Of a stretch of DNA of 64,000 nucleotides, positions 44,222 to 52,363 are shown in pieces. The stretch covers positions 1,054,001 through 1,118,000 of the forward strand of contig NZ_CP022999.1 of NCBI RefSeq assembly GCF_002277895.1, written 5' to 3'. The notes below the pieces were generated by a model. The model did not search any database, was not told the DNA's origin, and saw only the letters and a program-made list of their open reading frames with translations. The stretch is from Rhizobium sp. 11515TR. Its GTDB lineage: Bacteria > Pseudomonadota > Alphaproteobacteria > Rhizobiales > Rhizobiaceae. The translations under genes and the position numbers were made by a program. Each line of letters opens with the position of its first letter. Position 1 is the stretch's first letter.

Positions 44222-44938
44222 ATGACATACGCGGCCGTACAGACACGAAATCTCGAAGAATTTTCCGAGGTCCTGCTAAGGTGTAACCACCTGTACCATC
44301 CAAGCAACGACAGTATTGCTTTGCGCAATGCTGTCGAAAGCCGGCGCCAGATCGAGATATTCGACTATAACCTCTCCGCCGATGCCTTCACCCGTGCATT
44401 CGGCATGCGAAACTCTCTGAAATGCCTGCAGGCGCTTACCAGCCTCGAAGACGCCGTCCACAGATATAGAAGGGTATGCGATCTCGGCTGCGGCTCCGGC
44501 GCCTTCAGCCTTGCCTTTGCCTATCTCGCCCACAATCCCGAGCTGGAGCTTCGGGGGCTGGATTTATCCGAACACCAGCTGTCCCTCGCCAGAGAATTGA
44601 TGGCTGCCGCGGGGTTGCCCGGCGATTTCCAGTTCGAGCAAAGAAATCTGCCGGCGCAGATCGGTTACCTCCCCGATCTGACAATTTCCTCTTACTGGTT
44701 CTGCGAAAATGAGCGCGTGCTCGCCGATCCCCTTCTCTTCGACCTCATGGCCGGTCGGGAGATGCTCATTGTCGATTATGAGACGATTATCGACCGCATC
44801 GCCGCCTGTCTTCCCAAAGGGTTCCGTATTCTTGCACGGCGCAGCGCCCATGTTGACATTCCATCCGCGCTGACGGATTTCGTCGCGCAGAAGAGAGCAA
44901 GCGTTCACAGCATCCACATTGGCCGGACCGCAGCTTAA
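44222..44938 (+). CDS. SAM-dependent methyltransferase
   Basis: 238 residues from ATG 44222, chosen over the ATG at 44084 because the 46 codons in between show weak third-position GC bias and an AGGAC site precedes 44222. If 44084 is right the protein has 284 residues and is coupled to the lrp gene. The cofactor site is in RRVCDLGCGSGAFSLAFAYL, followed by ELRGLDLSEHQLSLAREL. The acceptor is unknown. A hairpin follows immediately. Confidence 0.78.
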   Translation: MTYAAVQTRNLEEFSEVLLRCNHLYHPSNDSIALRNAVESRRQIEIFDYNLSADAFTRAFGMRNSLKCLQALTSLEDAVHRYRRVCDLGCGSGAFSLAFAYLAHNPELELRGLDLSEHQLSLARELMAAAGLPGDFQFEQRNLPAQIGYLPDLTISSYWFCENERVLADPLLFDLMAGREMLIVDYETIIDRIAACLPKGFRILARRSAHVDIPSALTDFVAQKRASVHSIHIGRTAA

Positions 44939-44965
44939 AGGAGCAAGCTAAACCTCTGCTCCTTT
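44937..44965 (+). terminator. Terminator after the methyltransferase gene
   Basis: AAAGGAGCA (44937-44945) and TGCTCCTTT (44957-44965) are perfect inverted copies around 11 bases, directly at the stop codon. The 3' arm ends in three Ts. This fits an intrinsic-type end. Confidence 0.65.
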
Positions 44966-45036
44966 GAAAAGTGCGTGCAGCTCTTGAAACGCAAACGTCC
45001 GCTTCCCAGCTATTGGCCAACCCGCTGGTCCGGGCC

Positions 45037-45101
45037 CCTCTGGTGAGAGCCGTCGGCGCTCTCATGATGTCGGACCTCTTCCGACATCGCGCCGACAGAG
45101 G
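45037..45101 (+). promoter_or_regulatory. Structured mRNA leader with hidden ribosome-binding site upstream of terC
   Basis: Three nested stems are visible: CCTCT (45037-45041) with AGAGG (45097-45101); GTCGGCGC (45052-45059) with GCGCCGAC (45089-45096); GATGTCGGA (45066-45074) with TCCGACATC (45080-45088). The AGAGG arm is nine bases before the terC ATG and is its likely ribosome-binding site. The apical loop is a second CCTCT (45075-45079), which could pair with the same site. This is the pattern of a translation-controlling riboswitch or pH/metal-responsive leader. It does not show the conserved loops of the yybP-ykoY manganese riboswitch. Confidence 0.65.
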
Positions 45102-45110
45102 TTCTCCGTC

Positions 45111-46094
45111 ATGGAAACGTCTTTGCTCTTCGTGGAGTGGTTGGGAAAGCCGCTTTGGATGTGGATGAGCTTCCTTGCGCTCGTCATCGCCATTCTCTCT
45201 TTCGATCTTGGCGTCCTGCATAAGGAAAACAAGGAGATCGGCGTCGGCGAGAGCATCAAGCTCTCCGTGCTCTATATCACCCTTGGCCTCGCCTTCGGCG
45301 GCTGGGTATGGTGGTATCTCGGTGCCGATTCCGGCCTTGCCTACATGACGGGTTTCGTCGTCGAAAAGACGCTGGCTCTCGACAACGTCTTCGTCATCGC
45401 CCTCATCTTCGCCTTCTTTGCCGTCCCGCGTCTCTATCAGCACCGCGTGCTCTTCTGGGGTATTCTCGGCGTCATCGTGCTGCGCGCGATCATGATCGGC
45501 GTCGGCGCGACGCTCGTGGCCGAATTCTCGTGGCTTCTCTACGTCTTCGCCGCCTTCCTCATCATCACCGGCATCAAGATGCTGGTCGTGAAGGATGCCG
45601 AGCCGGATGTGTCGAAGAACCCGCTGGTGCGCTTCATGCGCAGCCGCTTCAACGTCACCGACCATCATCATGGCGAGCGCTTCTTCGTCAAGCAGCCGCA
45701 TCCGCAGACCGGGAAGATGGTCTGGTTCATCACGCCGCTTTTCATGGCACTCGTGCTGATCGAGGTCGCTGACGTGATCTTTGCCGTGGATTCGGTTCCC
45801 GCGATCTTCGCCATCACGACCGACCCCTTCATCGTCTACACGTCGAATATCTTCGCGATCCTCGGCCTGCGCGCCCTTTACTTCGCACTCGCCGCCATGA
45901 TCCACCGCTTCCAGTATCTGAAGCCCGCACTTGCCATCGTGCTCGTCTTCATTGGTTCGAAGATCTTTGTCGCCGATATGCTGGGTCTGGAAAAATTCCC
46001 GGCCGCCCTCTCGCTCGGGATCACCTTCGCCATCATCGCAAGCGGCGTCGGCTGGAGCCTGCTGAAGACACGCAACAAGACCGAAAGCGCCTGA
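45111..46094 (+). CDS. TerC/Alx-family membrane protein
   Basis: 327 residues from ATG 45111. About nine hydrophobic helices are visible. Family marks are FVVEKTLALDNVFVIALIFA and ALVLIEVADVIFAVDSVPAI, both carrying the acidic residues thought to bind metal. The central cytoplasmic loop contains His-rich NVTDHHHGERFF. TerC proteins are linked to manganese/calcium export and to tellurite or pH stress. The leader described at 45037 probably governs its translation. Confidence 0.92.
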   Translation: METSLLFVEWLGKPLWMWMSFLALVIAILSFDLGVLHKENKEIGVGESIKLSVLYITLGLAFGGWVWWYLGADSGLAYMTGFVVEKTLALDNVFVIALIFAFFAVPRLYQHRVLFWGILGVIVLRAIMIGVGATLVAEFSWLLYVFAAFLIITGIKMLVVKDAEPDVSKNPLVRFMRSRFNVTDHHHGERFFVKQPHPQTGKMVWFITPLFMALVLIEVADVIFAVDSVPAIFAITTDPFIVYTSNIFAILGLRALYFALAAMIHRFQYLKPALAIVLVFIGSKIFVADMLGLEKFPAALSLGITFAIIASGVGWSLLKTRNKTESA

Positions 46095-46162
46095 TGCCGC
46101 GAGGTGCCCCACTCGGGGCACTTCCCTCCCCGCTTCAAACAGATTTCCGACAAGGTACAGAC

Positions 46163-46474
46163 ATGATCTCCAATCTCCTCGCAGCCCTTTTTGCAACTTT
46201 CGCCCTTGGTCCGCTTCAAGCCGAAATCGAGCGGCATGCCGCTGCCGCCAGCCAGCCAGCCGGGATCATCAGGCAATCGCAGGCATGTCTCTCGTCCGAG
46301 GTCCCGGCGCTGGCGCAACGCGCCTCCGAAGACACTTTCTGGACGATTTCCACCGTCATCGGCCTATCGACGGGGTGGAGCAGCCCTGCCGATCTGCTCG
46401 ACAAAAGCAATCCGGACTGCGCGCCCGTCATCAGGCTTATCCAGGGAAAGGGCGAAAGTGCTGATGAAGCCTGA
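46163..46474 (+). CDS. Small secreted protein of unknown function
   Basis: 103 residues from ATG 46163. It begins MISNLLAALFATFALGPLQA, a short signal peptide. The mature part has two cysteines (QACLSSE and NPDCAPV), which may form a disulfide. The frame extends upstream to 46094, but that start overlaps the terC stop. I do not recognise the family. It lies between terC and the ExoD-like gene. Confidence 0.55.
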   Translation: MISNLLAALFATFALGPLQAEIERHAAAASQPAGIIRQSQACLSSEVPALAQRASEDTFWTISTVIGLSTGWSSPADLLDKSNPDCAPVIRLIQGKGESADEA

Positions 46475-46522
46475 CGCTTTGTGCAAGCAAGAAATTCCGG
46501 TGACCTCATCTGGTGATATCCG

Positions 46523-47152
46523 ATGACAGAACAGGCTGCCGGCGCAACTGGGCATGATGACAAGGCATCCACTCGCCTGCACCATCTCGCCAGGCTCGCC
46601 CATGAGCAGGGCGGCATCTCCATCGGCGAGGTGCTCAGCGGCCTCGGGCACACAAGCATGGCCTTTACCATCCTCTTTCTCTCGCTGCCGGCGCTGATTC
46701 CGATCCCAGGACCGTTCGGCGTCGTTTTCGGAAGCGCTCTCGCGCTGGTGGCGGTGCAGATCGCACTGGGCCGCCGGACCATATGGCTACCGGCCTTCCT
46801 CAGCCGGCGTCGGCTTTCACCGGCGGTCATTGATCTCATCGTACGCTACAGCGCGCCGATCCTCACCAGGGTCGAAGCCGTCGTCCGTCCGGGCCGTCTA
46901 GCCGCTTTCACGGGCGGCGCCATGCAATGGTTGCTGTCCTTTCCGATCTTCCTGCTGGCGATCGCCATTGTCCTTCCGATCCCGCTCGGCAACTATATGC
47001 CGGTCATTGCCCTCGTGGCGATCTCGGTCGCCCTGATGGCACGGGATGGATTGCTGATCCTGGCGGCGCTGTTCGTCTCAGCACTGGCCTTCGTCGCCAC
47101 GGCTGGTCTCATCCAGTTGGCTTTCACCGGCCTGAATGTAATCGGATCGTAA
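46523..47152 (+). CDS. ExoD-family membrane protein
   Basis: 209 residues from ATG 46523. The N-terminus (HLARLAHEQGGISIGEVLSG) and the proline-rich ALIPIPGPFGVVFGSALALV are typical of the ExoD family, with about four membrane helices after it. In rhizobia ExoD is connected with exopolysaccharide and alkaline tolerance, though its biochemical role is unclear. It follows terC and the small secreted protein in the same direction; an alkaline-pH theme would fit both TerC/Alx and ExoD. Confidence 0.85.
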   Translation: MTEQAAGATGHDDKASTRLHHLARLAHEQGGISIGEVLSGLGHTSMAFTILFLSLPALIPIPGPFGVVFGSALALVAVQIALGRRTIWLPAFLSRRRLSPAVIDLIVRYSAPILTRVEAVVRPGRLAAFTGGAMQWLLSFPIFLLAIAIVLPIPLGNYMPVIALVAISVALMARDGLLILAALFVSALAFVATAGLIQLAFTGLNVIGS

Positions 47153-47327
47153 GCACCTTATCCGGTGAGGAAGACAGCGGATGATTTTGCGGCCAGTTGC
47201 CGCGCTTGTCCGCAACAGCCTTTTCAGGTCTTGCCAATAGCGGCAAGCCTGCCATCTATGCCAGCGGCGCATTTCCCAGCCATTAGGTTCCGGCCTGTAA
47301 AATCATCAGTGCAGAGGATTTCATCGC

Positions 47328-48044
47328 ATGCCATCAAAGCCCCCGTCATTCGTCCGCATGATTGCCCTCGGCAGCTCCGTCGCCATCGCGCTTGGCGCGC
47401 AGACGGCGACGGCGCAGGAAATGTCGGCTGCCTCTCAGTGGCCCGACACGCCGACCTCGCGTCTGGAAGCACTGGCAATCCTGCAGACCTTGAATGCCGA
47501 TCTCCTCAGCAATGCCAGCGCCACGCTGACGCTCGATCGCTGGTGTGCTGCGCATAGGCTTGCACCGGAAGGCTCGAAAATCATTGCACAGCGCGTGCGC
47601 GGTCAGGATAAGCCGGCGGACGCTTCAATCCGGAAGCTGCTTGCCGTCGGATCTGACGAACCTGTCGCCTATCGCCGCGTTCGCCTGGCTTGCGGGGATC
47701 GTATTCTGTCCGAGGCGGATAATTGGTACGTGCCGGCAAAGCTCACAGCCGAGATGAACAAGGCGCTCGATACGAGCGATGTCGCTTTCGGTCGCGCCGT
47801 TCAAGCCCTCAATTTCACCCGCACGAACCTGTCGGCAAAGCTGCTCTGGTCGCCTCTTCCGCAAGGATGGGAAACGGGCGCCGATCTGCCGCCATCCGGG
47901 AACGGATCTCTCGCTCTCCCTTCGTTTCTTCTCGAACACCATGCCGTGCTGAAGCTGCCGGATGGAACACCGTTCAGCGCACTGATTGAAAGCTATACCA
48001 GCCGAGTGCTGGATTTTCCGGCCCCGCATCTGTCGTCACAGTAA
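47328..48044 (+). CDS. Secreted protein resembling chorismate lyase-like folds
   Basis: 238 residues from ATG 47328. A Sec signal peptide (about residues 1-29, ending ATAQ) is followed by a domain with YRRVRLACGDRILSEADNWY and FGRAVQALNFTRTNLSAKLL. These segments resemble UbiC/UTRA-type proteins, in which Arg and acidic residues hold small acids. Secretion would be unusual for a chorismate lyase, so the function is probably different. It stands alone in the same direction as its neighbours. Confidence 0.7.
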   Translation: MPSKPPSFVRMIALGSSVAIALGAQTATAQEMSAASQWPDTPTSRLEALAILQTLNADLLSNASATLTLDRWCAAHRLAPEGSKIIAQRVRGQDKPADASIRKLLAVGSDEPVAYRRVRLACGDRILSEADNWYVPAKLTAEMNKALDTSDVAFGRAVQALNFTRTNLSAKLLWSPLPQGWETGADLPPSGNGSLALPSFLLEHHAVLKLPDGTPFSALIESYTSRVLDFPAPHLSSQ

Positions 48045-48405
48045 GTGGTCGACCACCTTGTCGCGCTTGCGGAAGCAAGGTCGCATCTCGACTTGATGAC
48101 GCAACGTAAGCGCACAGGACTTTCTTGGCGCCGTGCTCGCCTGAACTCCGCCATATTTGCGCCGCGATCGCTGAAGAATGCTGGCGCAAAACGGATGGAG
48201 TCGATCAATGACAGGCGAGCAATTTTCCTTGTCAGCCAGGATTTCCCGCATCCGTTAGGGTCTCGTTCAGCAAAGCAGCGCACAAGTATGAGTTCTGGAT
48301 CAAAGCGTGTGGCAGGCGAGCTTGTGGGGCAGGCAGGCTGTCAACATTGCCTTTGACGGCAACCGCTCATGCGGACCCAGAATATTTGATAGGAGAACTA
48401 ATTCC
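48045..48405. other. Gene-free stretch before the L,D-transpeptidase-like gene
   Basis: 361 bases. The perfect palindrome GTGGTCGACCAC (48045-48056) lies at the end of the preceding gene. A 103-codon open frame from 48045 has no recognisable content and I do not call it. AGGAG at 48391-48395 is the ribosome-binding site of the next gene. Confidence 0.55.
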
Positions 48406-49413
48406 GTGCGGTTGAGATATGCCCTTCGAAGCGTCCCCCAGATGCTCAGCCTTTGCTCCCTCGCCCTCGTCATTCCCGTAACATCGCAATCGCTGGCCGC
48501 GGCCCGGCAGCCGGACATTCCGGCCTGGCTCGGAGCCTATGTCGGTACCGGTGAAGGGCAGATTGCCCAACCGGTCCTGCAAAGAGCCCGCGCGCTCTAC
48601 ATGCGAAAAGTGAGCGAAGGCACGGTCAAAAATCCCTGCTATTTCGCCATGGATGCAACCCGTCCAAACACTCCAAATGATGGCAAGTCCGCAGGCCGCT
48701 TCTACATCGTTTGCGAGGCGACACAGACGTTCCGTGTCGTTTCATCCGGCCACGGCAGCGGTCGCGATCTCAAGGGTGTCGCCGATTTCGGCAACGGCCG
48801 CATGTGCGCCAAGAACTTCGGCAATGCGATGGACTCGAACCTGACGACGGGCGGTTCCTATGTGACGGAGGAGACGAAGACGACCTTCAAGGGTTACTAC
48901 AAGCTCTCACAAACCAAGGAAGCTGCCTATCTTCGCACGTTCCTCCAGTTCGATGGCGAAGGTGAGACTGCGAATGCTCGCGAAAGGGCGATCGGCGGAC
49001 ATGCGGCTGCCAAGGTTGCGGGCATCTGCATGAAGAAGGATCCGCAGAGCCCCTATGCCAACCGGGACGGATATGTTCCGCTCGGAAAGCTGGTGGAATA
49101 TGCCGGCGGCCGTAGCGACGGCTGCACCAGCTGGGCGGCATCGGATGCCAACCAGATCATCTCCATGGTGAAGGACAATCCGACGACGCTCTACATCTAT
49201 CCGGAGTCCTCGGACATCAAGGCGATTGCCAAGGCCGTTGCGGCGGGGCGCTCTCCGGCCCAATCCGGATTGTATTGGAACGACTCCTGCCTGAAGGAGA
49301 TCGGCACGCCCAAGTTCTGGCCCAAGGAAACCCTCGAACCGGTCATCGCGCAATACAAGAAGGACCATCCGGCACCGCCTACCAAGCCGATTCCGATCTG
49401 CGACCAGCCATGA
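48406..49413 (+). CDS. Secreted L,D-transpeptidase-like protein
   Basis: 335 residues from a GTG at 48406, chosen because AGGAG lies about ten bases upstream and the protein then begins with basic residues and a hydrophobic signal (MLSLCSLALVIPVTSQSLAA). The catalytic pattern of the murein L,D-transpeptidase group is visible: SSGHGSGRDLKGV with a His, then GGRSDGCTSWAASDAN with the likely catalytic Cys. It may crosslink peptidoglycan or attach proteins to it in the periplasm. It has no operon partner. Confidence 0.75.
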   Translation: MRLRYALRSVPQMLSLCSLALVIPVTSQSLAAARQPDIPAWLGAYVGTGEGQIAQPVLQRARALYMRKVSEGTVKNPCYFAMDATRPNTPNDGKSAGRFYIVCEATQTFRVVSSGHGSGRDLKGVADFGNGRMCAKNFGNAMDSNLTTGGSYVTEETKTTFKGYYKLSQTKEAAYLRTFLQFDGEGETANARERAIGGHAAAKVAGICMKKDPQSPYANRDGYVPLGKLVEYAGGRSDGCTSWAASDANQIISMVKDNPTTLYIYPESSDIKAIAKAVAAGRSPAQSGLYWNDSCLKEIGTPKFWPKETLEPVIAQYKKDHPAPPTKPIPICDQP

Positions 49414-49894
49414 CGGTGGCCGAGAGCTAAATCAGGAAATTTGACGGGTGACGGCCGGTATCCTTGCCGCGCCTGTTTAAGCGAGCCGAGAGGCAATTTC
49501 TCCTGTCGCCGTCCATATGCCTGCGCGATAAGCTTGCCAGTGGACATCAGAGCGCTGGATCGACGCGAAAATATATGGACATTTGCCGGTAAAAACGGCA
49601 TAAAAACTTGAGGTCGGCGGGCGATGAGAATGTCTCCTATGACTTATTCGGCTGACCTGGCTGAATTTTTACACAATCTCTAGCCGATTGATTTCGTTGA
49701 GATAAAGCCTCAATCAGAAGCTATCCCTTTCTTTCCTGCCGTTAGCCCTATAGGAGGGTCGTACGCCATCTTTCGCATCAACGAAAACCGTGGTCGATGC
49801 GTCTCAGCAGACTTGATCAGGTCTGCGTTGAACCAGCGCTCCGTAGCGCGGCCTAGGCGGAACAGGAATCTTTCCACATTGAAATTGGAACCGG
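49414..49894. other. Gene-free stretch downstream of repC
   Basis: 481 bases between the convergent L,D-transpeptidase-like gene and repC. I see no convincing coding frame. The GTTNNNNGCNNNNAAC parS pattern was looked for here and not found. Replication origins of repABC replicons usually lie inside repC, so this stretch need not hold one. Confidence 0.55.
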
Positions 49895-51202
49895 CTAGGC
49901 CACCTTTGGCGCGGTCGTATTCGCCCGCAGAAGGCTCATAAGCATGGGACCGATCGCAAACTCTCCTTTCTCCGTTCGCCGGGTCAGATCGCGAAGATAG
50001 CCGCCGGCTGAATTGATGTATGGGGCGCGTTGGAGGATGCAGGCGATGACGGTGGCAGCATTTTCTGTCCCCATGATCCTGCAGGCCTCCTGATAGGCTC
50101 CAGGGCTGATATCGAGTGTTGATTTGACGATGATTGAAGCTGCAAGCAGATCACGCCAGTTGTTGATAGTCCCTGCTGGTCCGTAAGCCATGATGTCCGG
50201 GCAAGCGCGTAGAATGAGATCCAGTGGGAAAGACTTCAGCTCCGTTGGAGTCTCGTTGCGAGTTTCAACGTGAAAGCTGCGCATTGTTGAGGATGTTGGT
50301 CCGATAGTCTCCGGAGATGTTGCCGCTTCCGACGTCTCGGCAGTTATCCGTGGAAATACGGTCTTGTCCACCGGCACTTCTTGCTGTGCGGCTTCGGTTT
50401 CAGATTCAACTAGAGATTCGGAGTCTGAATTCTGTATGTGCCGCTCATTTTGATAGGGATTGCCGCTTAGTTTCGTGGCTTTTACATGTGTTTCCAATTG
50501 GTTGATGATTTGGTCGTGCAGGCGGCTGAGTTTATCCAGAAGAACGTCCAGCTCCATTGCGGTCGGAGATCGCGAAACACCGTCGATCAACGCACGGAAA
50601 GCGACGTAGACGGCTTCCCAAGGGCCTTCCACGGCCTCGGTAAGGGCGGTTTCGATCAGTTTGGCGATATCGCGTCTGTGGAGGCTGATACGCTCGCGCA
50701 GGCTCTGGATATGGAGCCGCTCTGCCGCTACCTGGGCTGCGAGATGTTCGATCTCTTCGGCGCGTGCGAGAAGAGGCGCCAATGAGAAGCCATAGGCCTC
50801 ATTGAGGTCCCCTGCCCTGCTCCGGCGAGCATAACGCTTGCCGTTGGGGCTATCTCTGCGTACCAGAAGCCCGGTAGCGATCAACGCGGCCAAGTGGCGA
50901 CGAATGGTCTGCTCGGCCATCCCATGGGCGCGTAGCGAGAGCTGCGCGTTCGAGGGAAACACGATCAGGTTGGCGTCATCCGATAGTTCATTCTTCGGAT
51001 AGAAGCTCAAGAGCGCATTGAGAACTGCAAGCGCACGATCCGTCACCCCGAGAAGAGGCTTGGCTTCACAGAGCGCACGATAAATCTTCCATTTGTCGAC
51101 GGACCTGATGGGCTTCCCATGCTCGGCTCGTCTTTGAGCCATCAACATGGCAAGCGTCATCGGCCGCCGCCCAAAAGGCGTCGTCACATATTCGGCTTCC
51201 AT
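49895..51202 (-). CDS. repC: Replication initiator RepC
   Basis: 435 residues from ATG 51202, with GAAGGAAA upstream. RepC starts replication of repABC replicons. The N-terminus has FGRRPMTLAMLMAQRRAEHG and SVDKWKIYRALCEAKPLLG, followed by a winged-helix region (LSLRAHGMAEQTIRRHLAAL) that binds DNA. The C-terminal part includes ARACPDIMAYGPAGTINNWR and the conserved NSAGGYLRDLTRR. Its expression is usually held down by the counter-transcribed RNA encoded between repB and repC, which is also present here. The origin is expected within this gene. Confidence 0.95.
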   Translation of the reverse strand: MEAEYVTTPFGRRPMTLAMLMAQRRAEHGKPIRSVDKWKIYRALCEAKPLLGVTDRALAVLNALLSFYPKNELSDDANLIVFPSNAQLSLRAHGMAEQTIRRHLAALIATGLLVRRDSPNGKRYARRSRAGDLNEAYGFSLAPLLARAEEIEHLAAQVAAERLHIQSLRERISLHRRDIAKLIETALTEAVEGPWEAVYVAFRALIDGVSRSPTAMELDVLLDKLSRLHDQIINQLETHVKATKLSGNPYQNERHIQNSDSESLVESETEAAQQEVPVDKTVFPRITAETSEAATSPETIGPTSSTMRSFHVETRNETPTELKSFPLDLILRACPDIMAYGPAGTINNWRDLLAASIIVKSTLDISPGAYQEACRIMGTENAATVIACILQRAPYINSAGGYLRDLTRRTEKGEFAIGPMLMSLLRANTTAPKVA

Positions 51203-51261
51203 TTTCCTTCACCTACGTTGTGGCAAAAGAAGACAGCTCACCAAAACGGCGTCAAAGACTC

Positions 51262-51350
51262 TTGACTGTGATTCGGGGAAATGCGATTCTCGATTTGCTT
51301 AAGATCAGAGAAGGGCTTCCATGACGACGTCGTTTGGGGGCCTTTTTCTT
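51262..51350 (+). ncRNA. incA: Counter-transcribed RNA (ctRNA/incA) between repB and repC
   Basis: On the strand opposite to the rep genes, TTGACT (51262-51267) and GATTCT (51285-51290) are 17 bases apart and form a promoter. A terminator follows: GGCTTCCA at 51314-51321 pairs with TGGGGGCC at 51335-51342, with a further stem inside and a four-base ACGT loop, then TTTTTCTTTT. The RNA itself would be about 50-55 bases (near 51297-51350). In known repABC plasmids such RNA binds the repB-repC leader and blocks repC. Position, strand and terminator all fit. Confidence 0.8.
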
Positions 51351-51357
51351 TTGCGGG

Positions 51358-52359
51358 TTACGTTTCCTTTCCTTGCTGAAACTCGTTGAAGAGAGATTGC
51401 AGTCTCTCCTGTACGAACTCGTCGAAACCAGGTGCAGCCTTGCTGTCGAAAACAAAAGTGGCGCGCGCCGGCGTTCGCTTAAAGGTTACCGGAACTCCGG
51501 TTATGGATGAGGGAGCTGCGGTGCTCTTGGCAGAAGCGGGCTTTCCTGTCGCCAGAGCGAGGGCGTGCTGGAAGCGCTCATCGCTAGACATCTTCCGATA
51601 GTTGTCCGCGGACAACTCGGCAATGATCGGCTCGGAAGCGATGCTCTCAAGACGCTCTCCCAACTCCAGCCATCGTCTACGGCCGATTTCGGGGGCAGGC
51701 CCGATCGCGCTGATAAGCGGCAGAGGCACCTGTCTCGTGACGATCAGCATCTTGGAAAGCGCCGCCTTGTCCACGCCGAGTGCAGCCATGATGATATCGC
51801 GGCCGAAACCACGCTGCTCGAGGCGTAATGCAAACAATGCTCGCTCGACATAGGAGAGATTGGTGCGTGCGCTGTTTTCCTGGCCCTGGCTGACCACCAG
51901 CTGGTCATCCGTGAGCTGACGCACGACCGCGCGCACCTTGATGCCGAGTTCCTTGGCGGCCGCCAGGCGGCGATGGCCATAGGCGACCTGGAAACGCCCC
52001 TTGGACTCTGGATGCGGCCGCACGAGGATCGGAACCTGCTGGCCGTGCTCGCGTATCTGCTCAACCAATTGGCCGAGCTCAATCGGGTCTATTTCGAGGC
52101 GATCGGTAACGAAGGATCCGTCGATAACATCGGTATCGATATCGACGACCGTCTGTCCTTCCGCCAGCTGCCGTTCAAGGTCGCTGGCGCGCTCCATTTT
52201 CTCTGTGATGTTTCCGAGTGTCCTCGTAATGCCCCCCACCGGACCGCCGCCCCTCGCCTGCGGCAGGAAACCCGCAATCGGACGATTGTCCTTCGCCGCT
52301 GGCGCATCCGTGCGCGCTGTGTTCGGCGCCGAGATTTCAAGAAGGTTTTTGCGCGCCAT
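51358..52359 (-). CDS. repB: Partition protein RepB (ParB family)
   Basis: 333 residues from ATG 52359. RepB binds parS sites and works with RepA in partition. The ParB-type domain has LVEQIREHGQQVPILVRPHP and YGHRRLAAAKELGIKVRAVV, the helix-turn-helix lies near DIIMAALGVDKAALSKMLIV, and the C-terminal dimerisation part follows. It begins four bases after the repA stop. The gene contains a perfect parS-type palindrome at 51601-51616 within its coding sequence. Confidence 0.95.
   Translation of the reverse strand: MARKNLLEISAPNTARTDAPAAKDNRPIAGFLPQARGGGPVGGITRTLGNITEKMERASDLERQLAEGQTVVDIDTDVIDGSFVTDRLEIDPIELGQLVEQIREHGQQVPILVRPHPESKGRFQVAYGHRRLAAAKELGIKVRAVVRQLTDDQLVVSQGQENSARTNLSYVERALFALRLEQRGFGRDIIMAALGVDKAALSKMLIVTRQVPLPLISAIGPAPEIGRRRWLELGERLESIASEPIIAELSADNYRKMSSDERFQHALALATGKPASAKSTAAPSSITGVPVTFKRTPARATFVFDSKAAPGFDEFVQERLQSLFNEFQQGKET
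51601..51616. promoter_or_regulatory. parS: parS-type palindrome inside repB
   Basis: GTTGTCCGCGGACAAC is a perfect 16-base palindrome and matches the published repABC parS consensus GTTNNNNGCNNNNAAC exactly. It lies within the repB coding sequence, not in an intergenic region. Two relatives with the same GTCCGCGGAC core lie upstream of repA. Confidence 0.75.
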
Positions 52360-52363
52360 CTAC

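Noticed and set aside
45001..45110. yybP-ykoY manganese riboswitch
   Set aside because: The conserved loop sequences of that class could not be found, although the structured leader is real.
49414..49894. parS site downstream of repC
   Set aside because: The pattern GTTNNNNGCNNNNAAC was not found there on either strand.
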